From Methylobacter sp. (GTDB lineage: Bacteria; Pseudomonadota; Gammaproteobacteria; Methylococcales; Methylomonadaceae): a DNA stretch of 64,000 bases. Positions 44,592 through 53,541 of the stretch are shown in pieces (within the stretch, counting starts at the first letter, position 1; each line of letters starts with the position of its first letter). Position numbers and translations under genes: made by a program. The notes beneath the pieces are model-generated. The model was not told where the DNA came from and did not search any database. It worked only from the letters and a program-made list of their open reading frames with translations. Location of the stretch: contig JAQUOU010000008.1 in the NCBI GenBank assembly GCA_028716975.1, forward strand, positions 77,982 to 141,981, read 5' to 3'.

Positions 44592-45638
44592 ATGAGTACG
44601 CAAAGAAAAGCGGTAGCATTGATTTCAGGCGGATTGGATTCAATGCTGGCGGCAAAAACGGTCATGGAGCAAGGCATCCATGTTGAAGGCATAAATTTCT
44701 TTACCGGTTTTTGCGTGGAAGGCCATACTCATGCCATTAGAGAAAGGGACAAGACCAAACTTAAGCGTAATAATTCGTTATGGGTTGCAGAACAGCTGGG
44801 CATAAAACTGCATATTGTCGATGTTATCGAGGAGTATAAAAACGTCCTGATTAATCCCAAACATGGTTACGGTGCGCACATGAATCCGTGTCTGGATTGC
44901 AAGATTTTCATGGTTAAAAAAGCCAAGCAGTGGATAGCGGAGAACGGTTTCGACTTTATTATCACAGGAGAAGTGATCGGTCAAAGACCGATGTCGCAGC
45001 GCAAAGCCACGATGCCGATCGTCGCCAAGGAATCCGGTGCAGATGACCTGCTATTGCGGCCTTTATGCGCCAGGAATCTTCGTGCAACCTTACCGGAGCG
45101 GGAAGGCTGGGTCGATAGGGAAAAATTGCACGATATCACGGGCCGTTCACGCAAGCCGCAGATGGCAATGGCGGGGCAATTTGGTTTTAATGATTACGCT
45201 CAACCGGCCGGCGGTTGCTGTTTTCTGACGGATGCGAGCTATTCTTCAAAGCTGGTCGATTTATGGAAAGCCCGCGATGATAATAAAGACTATGACCTGG
45301 ATGATGTCATGCTGTTAAAAGTCGGCCGTCACATCCGGCCGCAACAAAATTTCAAGTTGATTGTGGCACGGGAAGAGGGTGAAGGACGTTTTTTACAAGG
45401 CTATAAAAAAGACTTTATCAGCATGAACAGCATAAGTCATAGCGGGCCGCTAGTGCTTGTGGACGGCTCGCCCTCGGCTGAGGATTTGTACCTGGCGGCA
45501 AGCATTACCGCCCGGTACGGACAGGGGCGTGACGCCGGGCAAGTCGATATTAGCATCATGAGCAAGGATGGCTCGGAACGAACTATTCAGGTTAAGCCTT
45601 TGCTCGCTGAAGACATGCCGCAAGCGTGGTTTATATGA
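44592..45638 (+). CDS. PP-loop ATPase, putative tRNA sulfurtransferase
   Basis: 348-aa protein often labelled 'tRNA (5-methylaminomethyl-2-thiouridylate)-methyltransferase'. The N-terminal PP-loop is ISGGLDS (11-17). A CxxC pair (Cys100, Cys103) and a CC pair (Cys209-Cys210) are placed as in TtuA/Ncs6-type tRNA thiolation enzymes, where two CxxC cysteines plus a later one hold a [4Fe-4S] cluster. The C-terminal third (about 240-340) looks like an NFACT-R-type RNA-binding domain (LLKVGRHIRPQQNFKLIVAR). The next gene, a TusA-like sulfur carrier, overlaps by four bases (ATGA), strongly suggesting sulfur relay to this enzyme. The exact target nucleoside is unknown. The genuine MnmA lies elsewhere in the window at 57982-59085. 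Confidence 0.85.
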   Translation: MSTQRKAVALISGGLDSMLAAKTVMEQGIHVEGINFFTGFCVEGHTHAIRERDKTKLKRNNSLWVAEQLGIKLHIVDVIEEYKNVLINPKHGYGAHMNPCLDCKIFMVKKAKQWIAENGFDFIITGEVIGQRPMSQRKATMPIVAKESGADDLLLRPLCARNLRATLPEREGWVDREKLHDITGRSRKPQMAMAGQFGFNDYAQPAGGCCFLTDASYSSKLVDLWKARDDNKDYDLDDVMLLKVGRHIRPQQNFKLIVAREEGEGRFLQGYKKDFISMNSISHSGPLVLVDGSPSAEDLYLAASITARYGQGRDAGQVDISIMSKDGSERTIQVKPLLAEDMPQAWFI

Positions 45639-45865
45639 ATAGAGAGATTTTAAATGCCCGGCGTCTGTTATGTCCTTTGCCTGTTATTCGTACTCAGGAT
45701 AAAGTCAAACAATTGCAGGCTGGCGATCAGCTCGAAGTCATTTGTACCGATCCCGGAGTAATGCAGGATATCCCTGCCTGGTGCCGTATTAATGGTCATA
45801 AAGTGCTGGAAACCATTTCCGAGGATAACGAATATATTATTATTCTGGAAGTAGGCGAAGGGTGA
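45635..45865 (+). CDS. TusA-family sulfur carrier protein
   Basis: Small sulfur carrier (76 aa) with the signature CPLPVIRT, whose cysteine accepts persulfide sulfur. The fold-typical end is YIIILEVGEG. The ATG at 45635 overlaps the preceding TGA (ATGA); a GTG three codons upstream is less likely. Because it is coupled to a PP-loop enzyme, it probably serves that protein rather than being the general TusA of the MnmA relay. A GTG at 45862 overlaps its own stop and opens a 32-codon frame ending 45960, of doubtful status. Confidence 0.9.
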   Translation: MNREILNARRLLCPLPVIRTQDKVKQLQAGDQLEVICTDPGVMQDIPAWCRINGHKVLETISEDNEYIIILEVGEG

Positions 45866-45987
45866 TTGAAGCCTGTGATGCCATAAAAAGTATGACTGGA
45901 TATTTTTGGCAGCTTGCCGCACTGCTTGAGCGTATAGCGGTAATAAACGATAGTAATTGATATTATAAACCTGGTAAGGACTGAATC

Positions 45988-47202
45988 ATGGCGGTAGGGC
46001 AGTGCAATTTTCCTGAAATGCTTGACGTAGCGGGGATACAGTTGGGCACAGCGTGTGCGGCTATCAAGCAAACCGTCAGGGATGATATTTTAGTTATACA
46101 GATGTCTGAACATTCAGCCTGTGCGGCGGTATTTACCCAAAATGCTTTTTGCGCGGCGCCTGTGCATGTGGCAAAAGCGAACTTGGCCCAGGCGCCGCGC
46201 TGGTTGGTAATTAACTCAGGTAATGCCAATGCCGGGACCGGCGCGCAGGGCATGCAGGACGCGCTGACATCGTGTATTAGTCTTGCTGTAATTGCCGGTT
46301 GTGCTGCTAATCAGGTGCTGCCTTTTTCTACCGGCGTGATAGGCCAACCCCTGCCCGTGGAAAAAATTAAAGCGGCGTTACCTGCGGCAATAAACAACCT
46401 TTCGCCTGGAAACTGGGATAAAGCCGCCAAGGCTATTATGACTACCGATACCTTTCCGAAAGGCGTTTCTAAAGTTATTTCAGTGGAAGGCAAGTCCATT
46501 ACAATTAATGGAATTTCCAAGGGCGCCGGCATGATTCAGCCCAATATGGCGACTATGCTGGGTTTTATTGCAACAGATGCAAACATCAAACAGCACCTGT
46601 TGCAGGAATGTCTGGCGCAAGCGGTTGAGCAGTCGTTCAATCGCATTACCGTAGACGGCGACACCTCGACGAATGATGCGTGTGTGTTAATGGCTACCGG
46701 TTGTTCCGCTGCTCCGGAAATTACCCGGCACAGCGAAAATTATCCGATTTTTGCAGATGCTGTTATGACTGTTTGCAAGCAACTAGCTGAAGCCATAGTC
46801 AGGGATGGCGAGGGGGCAACCAAGCTAATGCGGATAGCGGTTGAACAGTCCCTGAATGATGAAGAAGCTGTACGGGTAGGTAAAACAATTGCTCATTCGC
46901 CTTTGGTCAAAACTGCTTTCTTTGCCAGCGATCCAAACTGGGGACGAATTCTGGCGGCAGTTGGCCGCTCAGGGGTGGAAAATATGGATCTGGATAAAGT
47001 ACAAATCTTTTTAGATGATGTCTGCATTGTTAAAGATGGTGGCCGGGCAAATACCTATACCGAAGAGGCTGGTCAACAAGTGATGAACCAGGAGGAGATT
47101 ACCGTTACGGTTAAGCTGGGGCGGGGCGATGCCTGTCAGGAAATTTTAACCTGTGATTTCTCTTACGATTATGTGCGGATCAATGCGGAATACAGGACTT
47201 AA
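45988..47202 (+). CDS. argJ: Bifunctional ornithine acetyltransferase / N-acetylglutamate synthase
   Basis: Recycles the acetyl group in arginine synthesis (404 aa). The precursor self-cleaves at the conserved KGAGMIQPNMATMLGF; the nucleophile is Thr189. Other conserved sequences are VINSGNANAGTG, TTDTFPKG, RITVDGDTSTNDAC, VRDGEGATK and FASDPNWGRILAAVGRSG. The glutamate-synthase function depends on acetyl-CoA binding and cannot be told from motifs; many gammaproteobacterial ArgJ proteins are monofunctional for the ornithine step. It precedes the MutT-ThiE fusion gene. Confidence 0.95.
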   Translation: MAVGQCNFPEMLDVAGIQLGTACAAIKQTVRDDILVIQMSEHSACAAVFTQNAFCAAPVHVAKANLAQAPRWLVINSGNANAGTGAQGMQDALTSCISLAVIAGCAANQVLPFSTGVIGQPLPVEKIKAALPAAINNLSPGNWDKAAKAIMTTDTFPKGVSKVISVEGKSITINGISKGAGMIQPNMATMLGFIATDANIKQHLLQECLAQAVEQSFNRITVDGDTSTNDACVLMATGCSAAPEITRHSENYPIFADAVMTVCKQLAEAIVRDGEGATKLMRIAVEQSLNDEEAVRVGKTIAHSPLVKTAFFASDPNWGRILAAVGRSGVENMDLDKVQIFLDDVCIVKDGGRANTYTEEAGQQVMNQEEITVTVKLGRGDACQEILTCDFSYDYVRINAEYRT

Positions 47203-47291
47203 TAGGCAAGGTTGCCGGGAAAAATTTATTCGTCTTTATGCCGTTTTGTAAGTATGGGGCTGCCGTCCCTAAAAGTCATTCATTAACCGAT

Positions 47292-48224
47292 ATGAATCCT
47301 CTTCAAGTTGCTGTCGGGGTAGTAAAAAACGCCGAGGGAAGGATTCTGATTTCCTTGCGCGATCCATCTCTCCATCAGGGCGGATTATGGGAATTTCCCG
47401 GCGGCAAGATCGAGCCGCAGGAAACGGCTGAGCAGGCGTTGATACGGGAACTTAAAGAAGAGCTCAACCTTAAAGTTAAAGCCGCAACGCCGCTTATTAC
47501 CGTTAAACATCAATATTCCGATCTGCTTGTACAATTAAATGTATTTTTGGTGGAAGATTTTTCCGGTGAAGTTGAAAGCTGCGAAGGACAATCTTTTCTA
47601 TGGGTCGAGCCTGACGCTTTAAGGCAATATGCCTTTCCAAAAGCCAACCAGCCGATTATTACCGCAGCCCGGTTACCGGATAGATATGCGATTCTGGAAG
47701 ATGCAGATGAGCCGCTGCTGCTGATAAATCTGCAAAAAATCCTGGATAGAGGTATCAAGCTTATACAGGCGAGGCTAAAATCATTATCTGCCGATGCTGT
47801 TAAAAAGTTTGTTGAGCAGGCTTATCCATTGTGCAAATACAAAGGTGCTTCTTTATTGATAAATTCGGCTGTTGAAAATAGTGATGATTTGGAGGCAGAT
47901 GGAATTCATTTAACCAGCCGCGATTTGATGTTTCTTGATAAGCGGCCGCCAAACAGGCTTTGGGTTGCCGCCTCATGCCATAATCTTCAGGAATTACAGC
48001 ATGCTCAAAGAATAGGCGTAGATTTTGCCGTATTGGGGCCGGTGCTGCCGACCCAAACTCATCCGAATGCAGAAATACTGGGGTGGGGACAATTTGCCGA
48101 ATTGGTTTTCAGAATTAATTTGCCTGTGTATGCCTTAGGCGGTATGACTGATTCCAGCCTGATTGCAGTCCGTCGGGCCGGAGGCCAGGGGATTTCGGCA
48201 ATCAGGGCTTTTGTAAGACGCTAG
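47292..48224 (+). CDS. MutT (8-oxo-dGTPase) - thiamine-phosphate synthase-like fusion
   Basis: 310-aa two-domain protein. The N-terminal Nudix domain (about 1-130) has the Nudix box GGKIEPQETAEQALIRELKE then EL, as in MutT, which removes oxidised dGTP. The C-terminal part (about 135-310) is a ThiE/TenI-like TIM barrel with LIQARLKSLSAD, FAVLGPVLPTQTHP and LGGMTDSSL. This fusion is known in many gammaproteobacteria; the C-terminal half generally lacks a full ThiE active site. ATG 47292 fits the domain start; another in-frame ATG at 47238 adds 18 residues of no clear function. Neither has a good ribosome binding site. Confidence 0.9.
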   Translation: MNPLQVAVGVVKNAEGRILISLRDPSLHQGGLWEFPGGKIEPQETAEQALIRELKEELNLKVKAATPLITVKHQYSDLLVQLNVFLVEDFSGEVESCEGQSFLWVEPDALRQYAFPKANQPIITAARLPDRYAILEDADEPLLLINLQKILDRGIKLIQARLKSLSADAVKKFVEQAYPLCKYKGASLLINSAVENSDDLEADGIHLTSRDLMFLDKRPPNRLWVAASCHNLQELQHAQRIGVDFAVLGPVLPTQTHPNAEILGWGQFAELVFRINLPVYALGGMTDSSLIAVRRAGGQGISAIRAFVRR

Positions 48225-48225
48225 A

Positions 48226-48552
48226 CTAAATGTTAGCTGCGCTGGCAATTTCGTTAAACGCCTCGACTTTTGTTTTACCGGTTTTTATAAGATCTACCCC
48301 TGTAGTAACTATCATCCTGGAAAGTCCTGGGGTTTTGTAAACAATTAAACATAAATAACCTACGACCGGAATCGCGATAACAGCAGCAATGAACCCGTTA
48401 AGGCCGAAGGCAGACATCAGTTTTATCAGCAGTGAAATCGCGTCAAGAGGCAACAAAACCATAGCGCCAAAATAGATTATTACCATAAATATGAACAGTG
48501 CAAAAACCATAAATTGGAGGAGCCTTACCAATGCAACGTTAATTTTTTTCAT
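48226..48552 (-). CDS. Small membrane protein, unknown family
   Basis: 108 aa with three hydrophobic stretches (about 10-32, 38-52, 52-75) and a basic tail ending with KTGKTKVEAFNEIASAANI. No catalytic motif is visible and I do not recognise a family. Its stop is one base from the stop of the converging MutT-ThiE fusion gene. Confidence 0.65.
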   Translation of the reverse strand: MKKINVALVRLLQFMVFALFIFMVIIYFGAMVLLPLDAISLLIKLMSAFGLNGFIAAVIAIPVVGYLCLIVYKTPGLSRMIVTTGVDLIKTGKTKVEAFNEIASAANI

Positions 48553-48674
48553 ATAATTTTTGAATTTCCCGATAGAACTTGAAGTGTCTTTTTAGTCAGA
48601 AAGCACCTGCTGACCTGATTTATTTGTCAGAAGCGAGACTCTGTTAAGCTTCAAATTATACCTTAAAAATAGAG

Positions 48675-49379
48675 CTAAATTAATTCATTTTTCTGAATTT
48701 GCTCTTTTCGAAGAAATAACCGGTACAAAATTGATCCGGCAATAAAGCCGCCTAAATGAGCCCACCAGGCGACATCAACGGTAACGCCTTCAAAAAGTAT
48801 CGAGGTTGTTGCATTATGTAATTGAATAATGATCCACAAACCCAGAAAAGCAATGGCGGGAACATGGATTAAAATAGGTAAAAACAATATGGGCACCCAG
48901 ATTACAACTCGTTCAAGCGGATATAGAAAAAAATAGGCCGCTAGAACTCCGGCAATGGCCCCTGATGCTCCAACAACCGGTATAGCGAGGGTTGGAGCAA
49001 AATACCATTGGAGAAAGGTAGCTAACAAACCGCACAATAAATAAAAGATTAAAAAACGTAAATGCCCCATTCTGTCTTCGATACTATCGGCGAAAATCCA
49101 CAAAAACCACATATTTATAATCAGGTGCAGCCAGTTTCCATGCAGAAACAAACTGGTCAAGAATGATAAATAATTATCATAAGGCAAACCTGAACTTATA
49201 GCCCACTGCGGATTGGAATAACGTACAGGAACCATTCCATAGAGATTAACAAGCCGGTAGCTTAATTGACCAGGCATTAACTGCATTGCAACAAAAATAA
49301 TAACGCAAATTACAATCAAGCCCCAGGTTACATAAGGCTTTGAATTACAAGGCGCTGTATCTCTAATTGGTATCATCAT
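48675..49379 (-). CDS. Rhomboid family intramembrane serine protease
   Basis: 234-aa membrane protease with six or seven transmembrane helices. The catalytic dyad is visible: Ser139 in GASGAIAG and His208 in WWAHLGGF. The helix-2 motif HGNWLHLIINMWFLWIFAD supplies the oxyanion His-Asn residues. Such enzymes cleave membrane proteins within the lipid bilayer; the substrate is unknown. AGGAGGAATG at the start supplies a good ribosome binding site. The gene is divergent from the DEAD-box helicase. Confidence 0.92.
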   Translation of the reverse strand: MMIPIRDTAPCNSKPYVTWGLIVICVIIFVAMQLMPGQLSYRLVNLYGMVPVRYSNPQWAISSGLPYDNYLSFLTSLFLHGNWLHLIINMWFLWIFADSIEDRMGHLRFLIFYLLCGLLATFLQWYFAPTLAIPVVGASGAIAGVLAAYFFLYPLERVVIWVPILFLPILIHVPAIAFLGLWIIIQLHNATTSILFEGVTVDVAWWAHLGGFIAGSILYRLFLRKEQIQKNELI

Positions 49380-49488
49380 TCCTCCTTTGTGTGGAAATAA
49401 TTATTTAGCTCTTCTCTTGCAGGAATCAACGGCAAACCCGGGATAGCATCGCCAGTTAATTCTAATTAAGCTTAACATCTAAAACCAA

Positions 49489-49541
49489 TTGACAATCGGG
49501 AATGATTTAAATCATAACCCGTATACCAAAAAGTTTATAAT
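49489..49541 (+). promoter_or_regulatory. Candidate promoter elements for the DEAD-box helicase
   Basis: A perfect -35 TTGACA (49489-49494) has CATAAC at 18-nt spacing, and a separate perfect -10 TATAAT lies at 49536-49541, 58 nt before the ATG. Which combination is used is not clear. Confidence 0.35.
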
Positions 49542-49599
49542 GCCTTAAATAATCCTGTCTTGTCTCTCTATCTATACTGGCCATCCCCACTAAAAATTC

Positions 49600-50922
49600 A
49601 TGGAATCTAATCCCGACATTTCCTCATCATTTTCAGGTTTATTGCTGGCTGAGCCATTGCTTATGGCCGTTAATAAACTCGGCCTCGAGAAACCTACGCC
49701 CGTGCAAATGCAGGCGATTCCCCTGGCTATGGAGCATAAGGACTTACTGGTTAGCGCCGAAACCGGCAGCGGCAAAACTGCCGCCTTTCTGTTGCCGACA
49801 CTGCATCATTTGATCTCTCTGCCTTCCACCAAATTTGGTACTCGAGCATTAATACTGGCGCCTACCCGCGAGCTGGCCAGGCAGACGTTTACGCAGTGCC
49901 AGCATTTGATAGAATTTACCAGCCTGAAAGTCGGGTTGGTTACAGGTGGTGATGACTTCAAGCATCAGCAGGGCATAATTCGAAGAAATGCGGAAATTAT
50001 TATTTCAACCCCGGGCCGTTTACTGGAGCTGATAGAACAGGAATCACCGGACTTTAGCCATCTGGAAGTACTGATACTGGATGAAGCTGACCGCATGCTG
50101 GATATGGGCTTCAGTGAAGACGTGCTGACGATTGCCGAACGCTGCAATGCACAAAGACAAACCCTGCTGTTTTCCGCCACGCTGACGCATTACGGCGTCA
50201 TTAAAATCGCTGACAAGATACTGAAAAACCATAAAGTTGTTGCATTAAATACATTGTATGACAGACATAACAATATTGAGCAACAAATCGTACTGGCTGA
50301 TGACAATGAACATAAGCAAAAGTTGCTGGCCTGGTTATTACTGAATGAAACTTACGATAAAGCGTTAGTTTTTACCAATACCCGGATTAAAGCGGATGAG
50401 CTTCGTGGTCCTCTGCGCGGGCAAAAACTCCGGGTCGGCGTACTGCATGGGGAAATGGATCAAAAAGATCGTAACCGGATGATGGAATTGTTCCGTGACG
50501 GCGAGGTTAATATTATGATTGCTACAGACCTTGCTGCGCGAGGTCTGGATGTTAAAGGAATCAATCTCGTCATCAACTTTGATATACCGCGGAACGGAAT
50601 CGATTATATTCATCGTATTGGCCGAACAGGCCGGGTTGATGAATTGGGATTAACAGTTGCTTTGATTAAAGCTACCGAATGGAATTTAATGGCCGGTATT
50701 GAGCGCTTTTTGAAACAGAAATTTAAACGCCGCAATATCAAAGAGTTGGAAGGTAAGTATAAAGGTCCCAAAAAGCTTAAAGCTTCAGGGAAAGCCGCAG
50801 GCAGTAAAAAGAAAATGGAACCAAAAAAAGTTGCCGCCGACAAAGTCAAAGTACGTCAAAGGGACAAAAAAAACATTGGTAAACGGCGCGTACCCAGCGA
50901 TAGGCCGGCCTCAAATGACTAA
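49600..50922 (+). CDS. DEAD-box ATP-dependent RNA helicase
   Basis: 440-aa RNA helicase with all core motifs: Q motif region KPTPVQMQAIPLAM, motif I SAETGSGKTA, PTRELARQ, STPGR, LDEADRMLDMGF, SAT, then the second RecA domain with ATDLAARGLDVKG and HRIGRTGRV. The C-terminal extension (about 375-440) is rich in lysine (KGPKKLKASGKAAGSKKK), typical of SrmB/RhlE-type helicases acting in ribosome assembly or mRNA turnover. The paralogue cannot be assigned exactly. Confidence 0.93.
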   Translation: MESNPDISSSFSGLLLAEPLLMAVNKLGLEKPTPVQMQAIPLAMEHKDLLVSAETGSGKTAAFLLPTLHHLISLPSTKFGTRALILAPTRELARQTFTQCQHLIEFTSLKVGLVTGGDDFKHQQGIIRRNAEIIISTPGRLLELIEQESPDFSHLEVLILDEADRMLDMGFSEDVLTIAERCNAQRQTLLFSATLTHYGVIKIADKILKNHKVVALNTLYDRHNNIEQQIVLADDNEHKQKLLAWLLLNETYDKALVFTNTRIKADELRGPLRGQKLRVGVLHGEMDQKDRNRMMELFRDGEVNIMIATDLAARGLDVKGINLVINFDIPRNGIDYIHRIGRTGRVDELGLTVALIKATEWNLMAGIERFLKQKFKRRNIKELEGKYKGPKKLKASGKAAGSKKKMEPKKVAADKVKVRQRDKKNIGKRRVPSDRPASND

Positions 50923-51004
50923 ATCAATATTGGAATTCAATAACTCCTTACAGAGGAAGTGATTTGCACTTACTGGGGGAGATTAATGCTGCTCATGTAT
51001 CAAC

Positions 51005-51394
51005 TTAAATGAGCTTGCTTAACACTTGTTTCACTAGGTTATCAGGTTTATAAGGTTTTATAATATAGGAGCTTATGCCTGCCATAATAGCTTCTTTTAC
51101 CTTTCCCCCTTCCGATGAAGAAGTTAACATTATCCAGGGCGGCGTGCTTAGTTTAGGATCTTCTTTGACGGCTTTAAATAGCTCCAGACCCGTCATGCCG
51201 GGCATGTTCCAATCGCAAATCACTACATTAATCTTTATTTTCCGCATTAATAATAATGCTTCAGGTCCACCCGGCGCATCAAATACATGAGTGAATCCAG
51301 CTTCTCTAAGAATAGCTTTGGTTAAAGTACGCATTGAAGCCGCATCATCAATAATGAGAATTTTTTTCTGTAATAATTCCTGTGAAATTTCCAT
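51005..51394 (-). CDS. CheY-like single-domain response regulator
   Basis: 129-aa receiver domain with no output domain. The phospho-acceptor is Asp61 (VVICDWNMPGMTG), with the acidic pair Asp16-Asp17, the switch region MLTSSSEGG and the conserved lysine in YIIKPYKPD. It could be a CheY acting on the flagellar switch or a shuttle for another kinase. It stands apart from the flagellar cluster and has no kinase neighbour. Confidence 0.9.
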   Translation of the reverse strand: MEISQELLQKKILIIDDAASMRTLTKAILREAGFTHVFDAPGGPEALLLMRKIKINVVICDWNMPGMTGLELFKAVKEDPKLSTPPWIMLTSSSEGGKVKEAIMAGISSYIIKPYKPDNLVKQVLSKLI

Positions 51395-51486
51395 TGCTAT
51401 TCCAAATTCTACTTTATTATATTTTTATGAGTGTATATGTAGTGATATTTTTAAGAGCCAGATAGACTTGGAAAGGTCATCTCTGT

Positions 51487-51699
51487 TTACTTACTAAAAA
51501 AATTTATAACCAAGGTCAAAATGATACTGACTATAAGCATAGATGTGATCGGTACAAACACAAATGTTTTTTTACCTTCAAACCGGATATCGCCGGGTAA
51601 CCTGCCAAACCAGCTAATTAGCCAGGGCGCATAAGTAATAGCGATCCCTGCAATGAGCAAAATAACGCCGGCAATTATCAATAACTTTCCGCTTGGCAT
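51487..51699 (-). CDS. DUF2905 family membrane protein
   Basis: 70 aa with two transmembrane helices (about 5-30 and 45-67) separated by the conserved loop WFGRLPGDIRFEGKKTFVFV, which defines the DUF2905 family. No function is known. It is monocistronic and divergent from the FAD oxidoreductase. Confidence 0.88.
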   Translation of the reverse strand: MPSGKLLIIAGVILLIAGIAITYAPWLISWFGRLPGDIRFEGKKTFVFVPITSMLIVSIILTLVINFFSK

Positions 51700-51858
51700 A
51701 GTTTAATTCTATTTCAATTAAATTTATCAGTCATTTACGGCGAGAATTGAAGGTGGCTGCTTACAAGAAAAATCCTGCTCAGGTAAAATTGCTCACCTGC
51801 CGACACACAAACAGCACAACATTCGGCCCATTATCAGCGGCCTATCGAAACACATTAT

Positions 51859-53466
51859 ATGTTAAGAATTACTCAACTTAAACTCCCACTCGATCATTCG
51901 GAAAGCATGATCAGGACTGCAATACTTAACCGCCTGGGCATCAGCGCAGAAGAACTTGTTACTTATACCATATTCCGGCAAGGCCATGATGCCCGCAGGC
52001 GGGATGCCATTAGTCTTATTTATACTCTTGATATTGAGACAACTAATGAGCAGGAAATTTTAACTCGTTTTAAAGACGACCCAAATATTTCTATAACGCC
52101 GGACGTCACTTATCATTTCGTAGCTCAGGCGGCAAAGGATACTACAACGCGGCCTATTATTATCGGTACAGGCCCCTGCGGATTATTTGCCGGCTTAATT
52201 CTTGCGCAGATGGGTTTTCGCCCCATTATCCTGGAACGTGGAAAACAAGTGCGTGAGCGCACCAAAGATACTTTCGGTCTCTGGCGAAAAGGAGTCTTTA
52301 ATCCTGAATCCAATGTGCAGTTTGGTGAAGGCGGCGCCGGGACTTTTTCTGATGGCAAACTGTATACCCAAATCAAGGATCCCAATCATTATGGACGCAA
52401 AGTTCTTAATGAATTCGTAAAAGCCGGAGCGCCGGCTGAAATCCTTTATGTCAGCAAGCCTCATATCGGCACTTTTAAGCTGGTAAGCGTGGTGGAACAG
52501 ATGCGTGCTGCCATTGAGTCCTTGGGCGGAGAAATCCGTTTCCAAAGCCGGGTAGATGAGATTGATATCGATAAGGGGCGGGTACGGGGAGTGTTGCTTG
52601 CCAGCGGTGAAATTATTCCTGCCAATCATATTGTGCTGGCCGTTGGTCATAGCGCGCGCGATACTTTCAAAATGCTCTATGAGCAGGGCGTTTATATTGA
52701 AGCCAAACCTTTTTCGATTGGATTTCGCATAGAGCATCCGCAGTCTCTTATTGATGCCTGCCGTTTCGGCAGTCACGCAGGGCACCCTATGCTGGGCGCT
52801 GCTGATTATAAACTGGTCCATCATTGCCGAAATGGCCGCTCTGTTTATAGCTTTTGTATGTGCCCCGGCGGTACGGTAGTAGCGGCTACCTCTGAGACCG
52901 GACATGTCGTTACTAATGGCATGAGCCAATACTCCCGTAACGAACGCAATGCCAACAGCGGTATTGTGGTGGGCGTTACCCCGGATGATTACCTAGGTCA
53001 TCCGTTAGCAGGCATAGCCTTTCAACGCCGGTTGGAAGCTAATGCCTTTAAATTAGGAGGAGAAAACTATGCAGCGCCTGGACAACTGGTCGGTGATTTC
53101 CTTTTAAATCGCCCTTCTTCGGTGTTTGGCAAGGTTTATCCTTCCTATACCCCAGCAGTTCAATTATGTGATTTAAGTTCTTCTTTGCCTGATTATGCTA
53201 TCGCAGCCATACGCGAAGCCATCCCGGCATTTGACAAAAAGATAAAAGGATTTGCCATGGCAGATGCTGTTTTAACCGCGGTTGAAACCCGCACCTCATC
53301 GCCCATTCGCATCAAACGCAATGAGTATTATCAAAGCCTGAATATTAAAGGACTGTATCCTGCAGGTGAAGGTGCTGGTTATGCAGGCGGCATTCTTTCT
53401 GCCGCCGTGGACGGCATTAAAGTAGCCGAAGCATTAGCTTTAAATATGCTCAGTACGGAAAAATAG
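51859..53466 (+). CDS. FAD-dependent oxidoreductase (uncharacterised dehydrogenase family)
   Basis: 535-aa flavoprotein. Residues about 1-85 form a short N-terminal domain; then the FAD-binding Rossmann motif GTGPCGLFAGLILA (about 100-113), FGEGGAGTFSDGKLYTQIKD, RVRGVLLASGEIIPANHIVL, GHSARDTFKMLYEQG, and a C-terminal GLYPAGEGAGYAGGILSAAV that closes the FAD site. The CMCPGG motif lies at about 334-339. The family is widespread in bacteria with unknown substrate. It reads away from the DUF2905 gene and converges with the BamE-like gene. Confidence 0.92.
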   Translation: MLRITQLKLPLDHSESMIRTAILNRLGISAEELVTYTIFRQGHDARRRDAISLIYTLDIETTNEQEILTRFKDDPNISITPDVTYHFVAQAAKDTTTRPIIIGTGPCGLFAGLILAQMGFRPIILERGKQVRERTKDTFGLWRKGVFNPESNVQFGEGGAGTFSDGKLYTQIKDPNHYGRKVLNEFVKAGAPAEILYVSKPHIGTFKLVSVVEQMRAAIESLGGEIRFQSRVDEIDIDKGRVRGVLLASGEIIPANHIVLAVGHSARDTFKMLYEQGVYIEAKPFSIGFRIEHPQSLIDACRFGSHAGHPMLGAADYKLVHHCRNGRSVYSFCMCPGGTVVAATSETGHVVTNGMSQYSRNERNANSGIVVGVTPDDYLGHPLAGIAFQRRLEANAFKLGGENYAAPGQLVGDFLLNRPSSVFGKVYPSYTPAVQLCDLSSSLPDYAIAAIREAIPAFDKKIKGFAMADAVLTAVETRTSSPIRIKRNEYYQSLNIKGLYPAGEGAGYAGGILSAAVDGIKVAEALALNMLSTEK

Positions 53467-53541
53467 CCTATCAGATTAATTTTCGTGATCAGTCAAAACA
53501 TTACCTGCCTTGATAAACAACCTGATCCGGCTAAACAAGCT

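Noticed and set aside
52195-52929. 244-codon frame antisense to the FAD oxidoreductase
   Set aside because: Mirrors codon pattern of a strongly supported gene on the other strand and has no family features.
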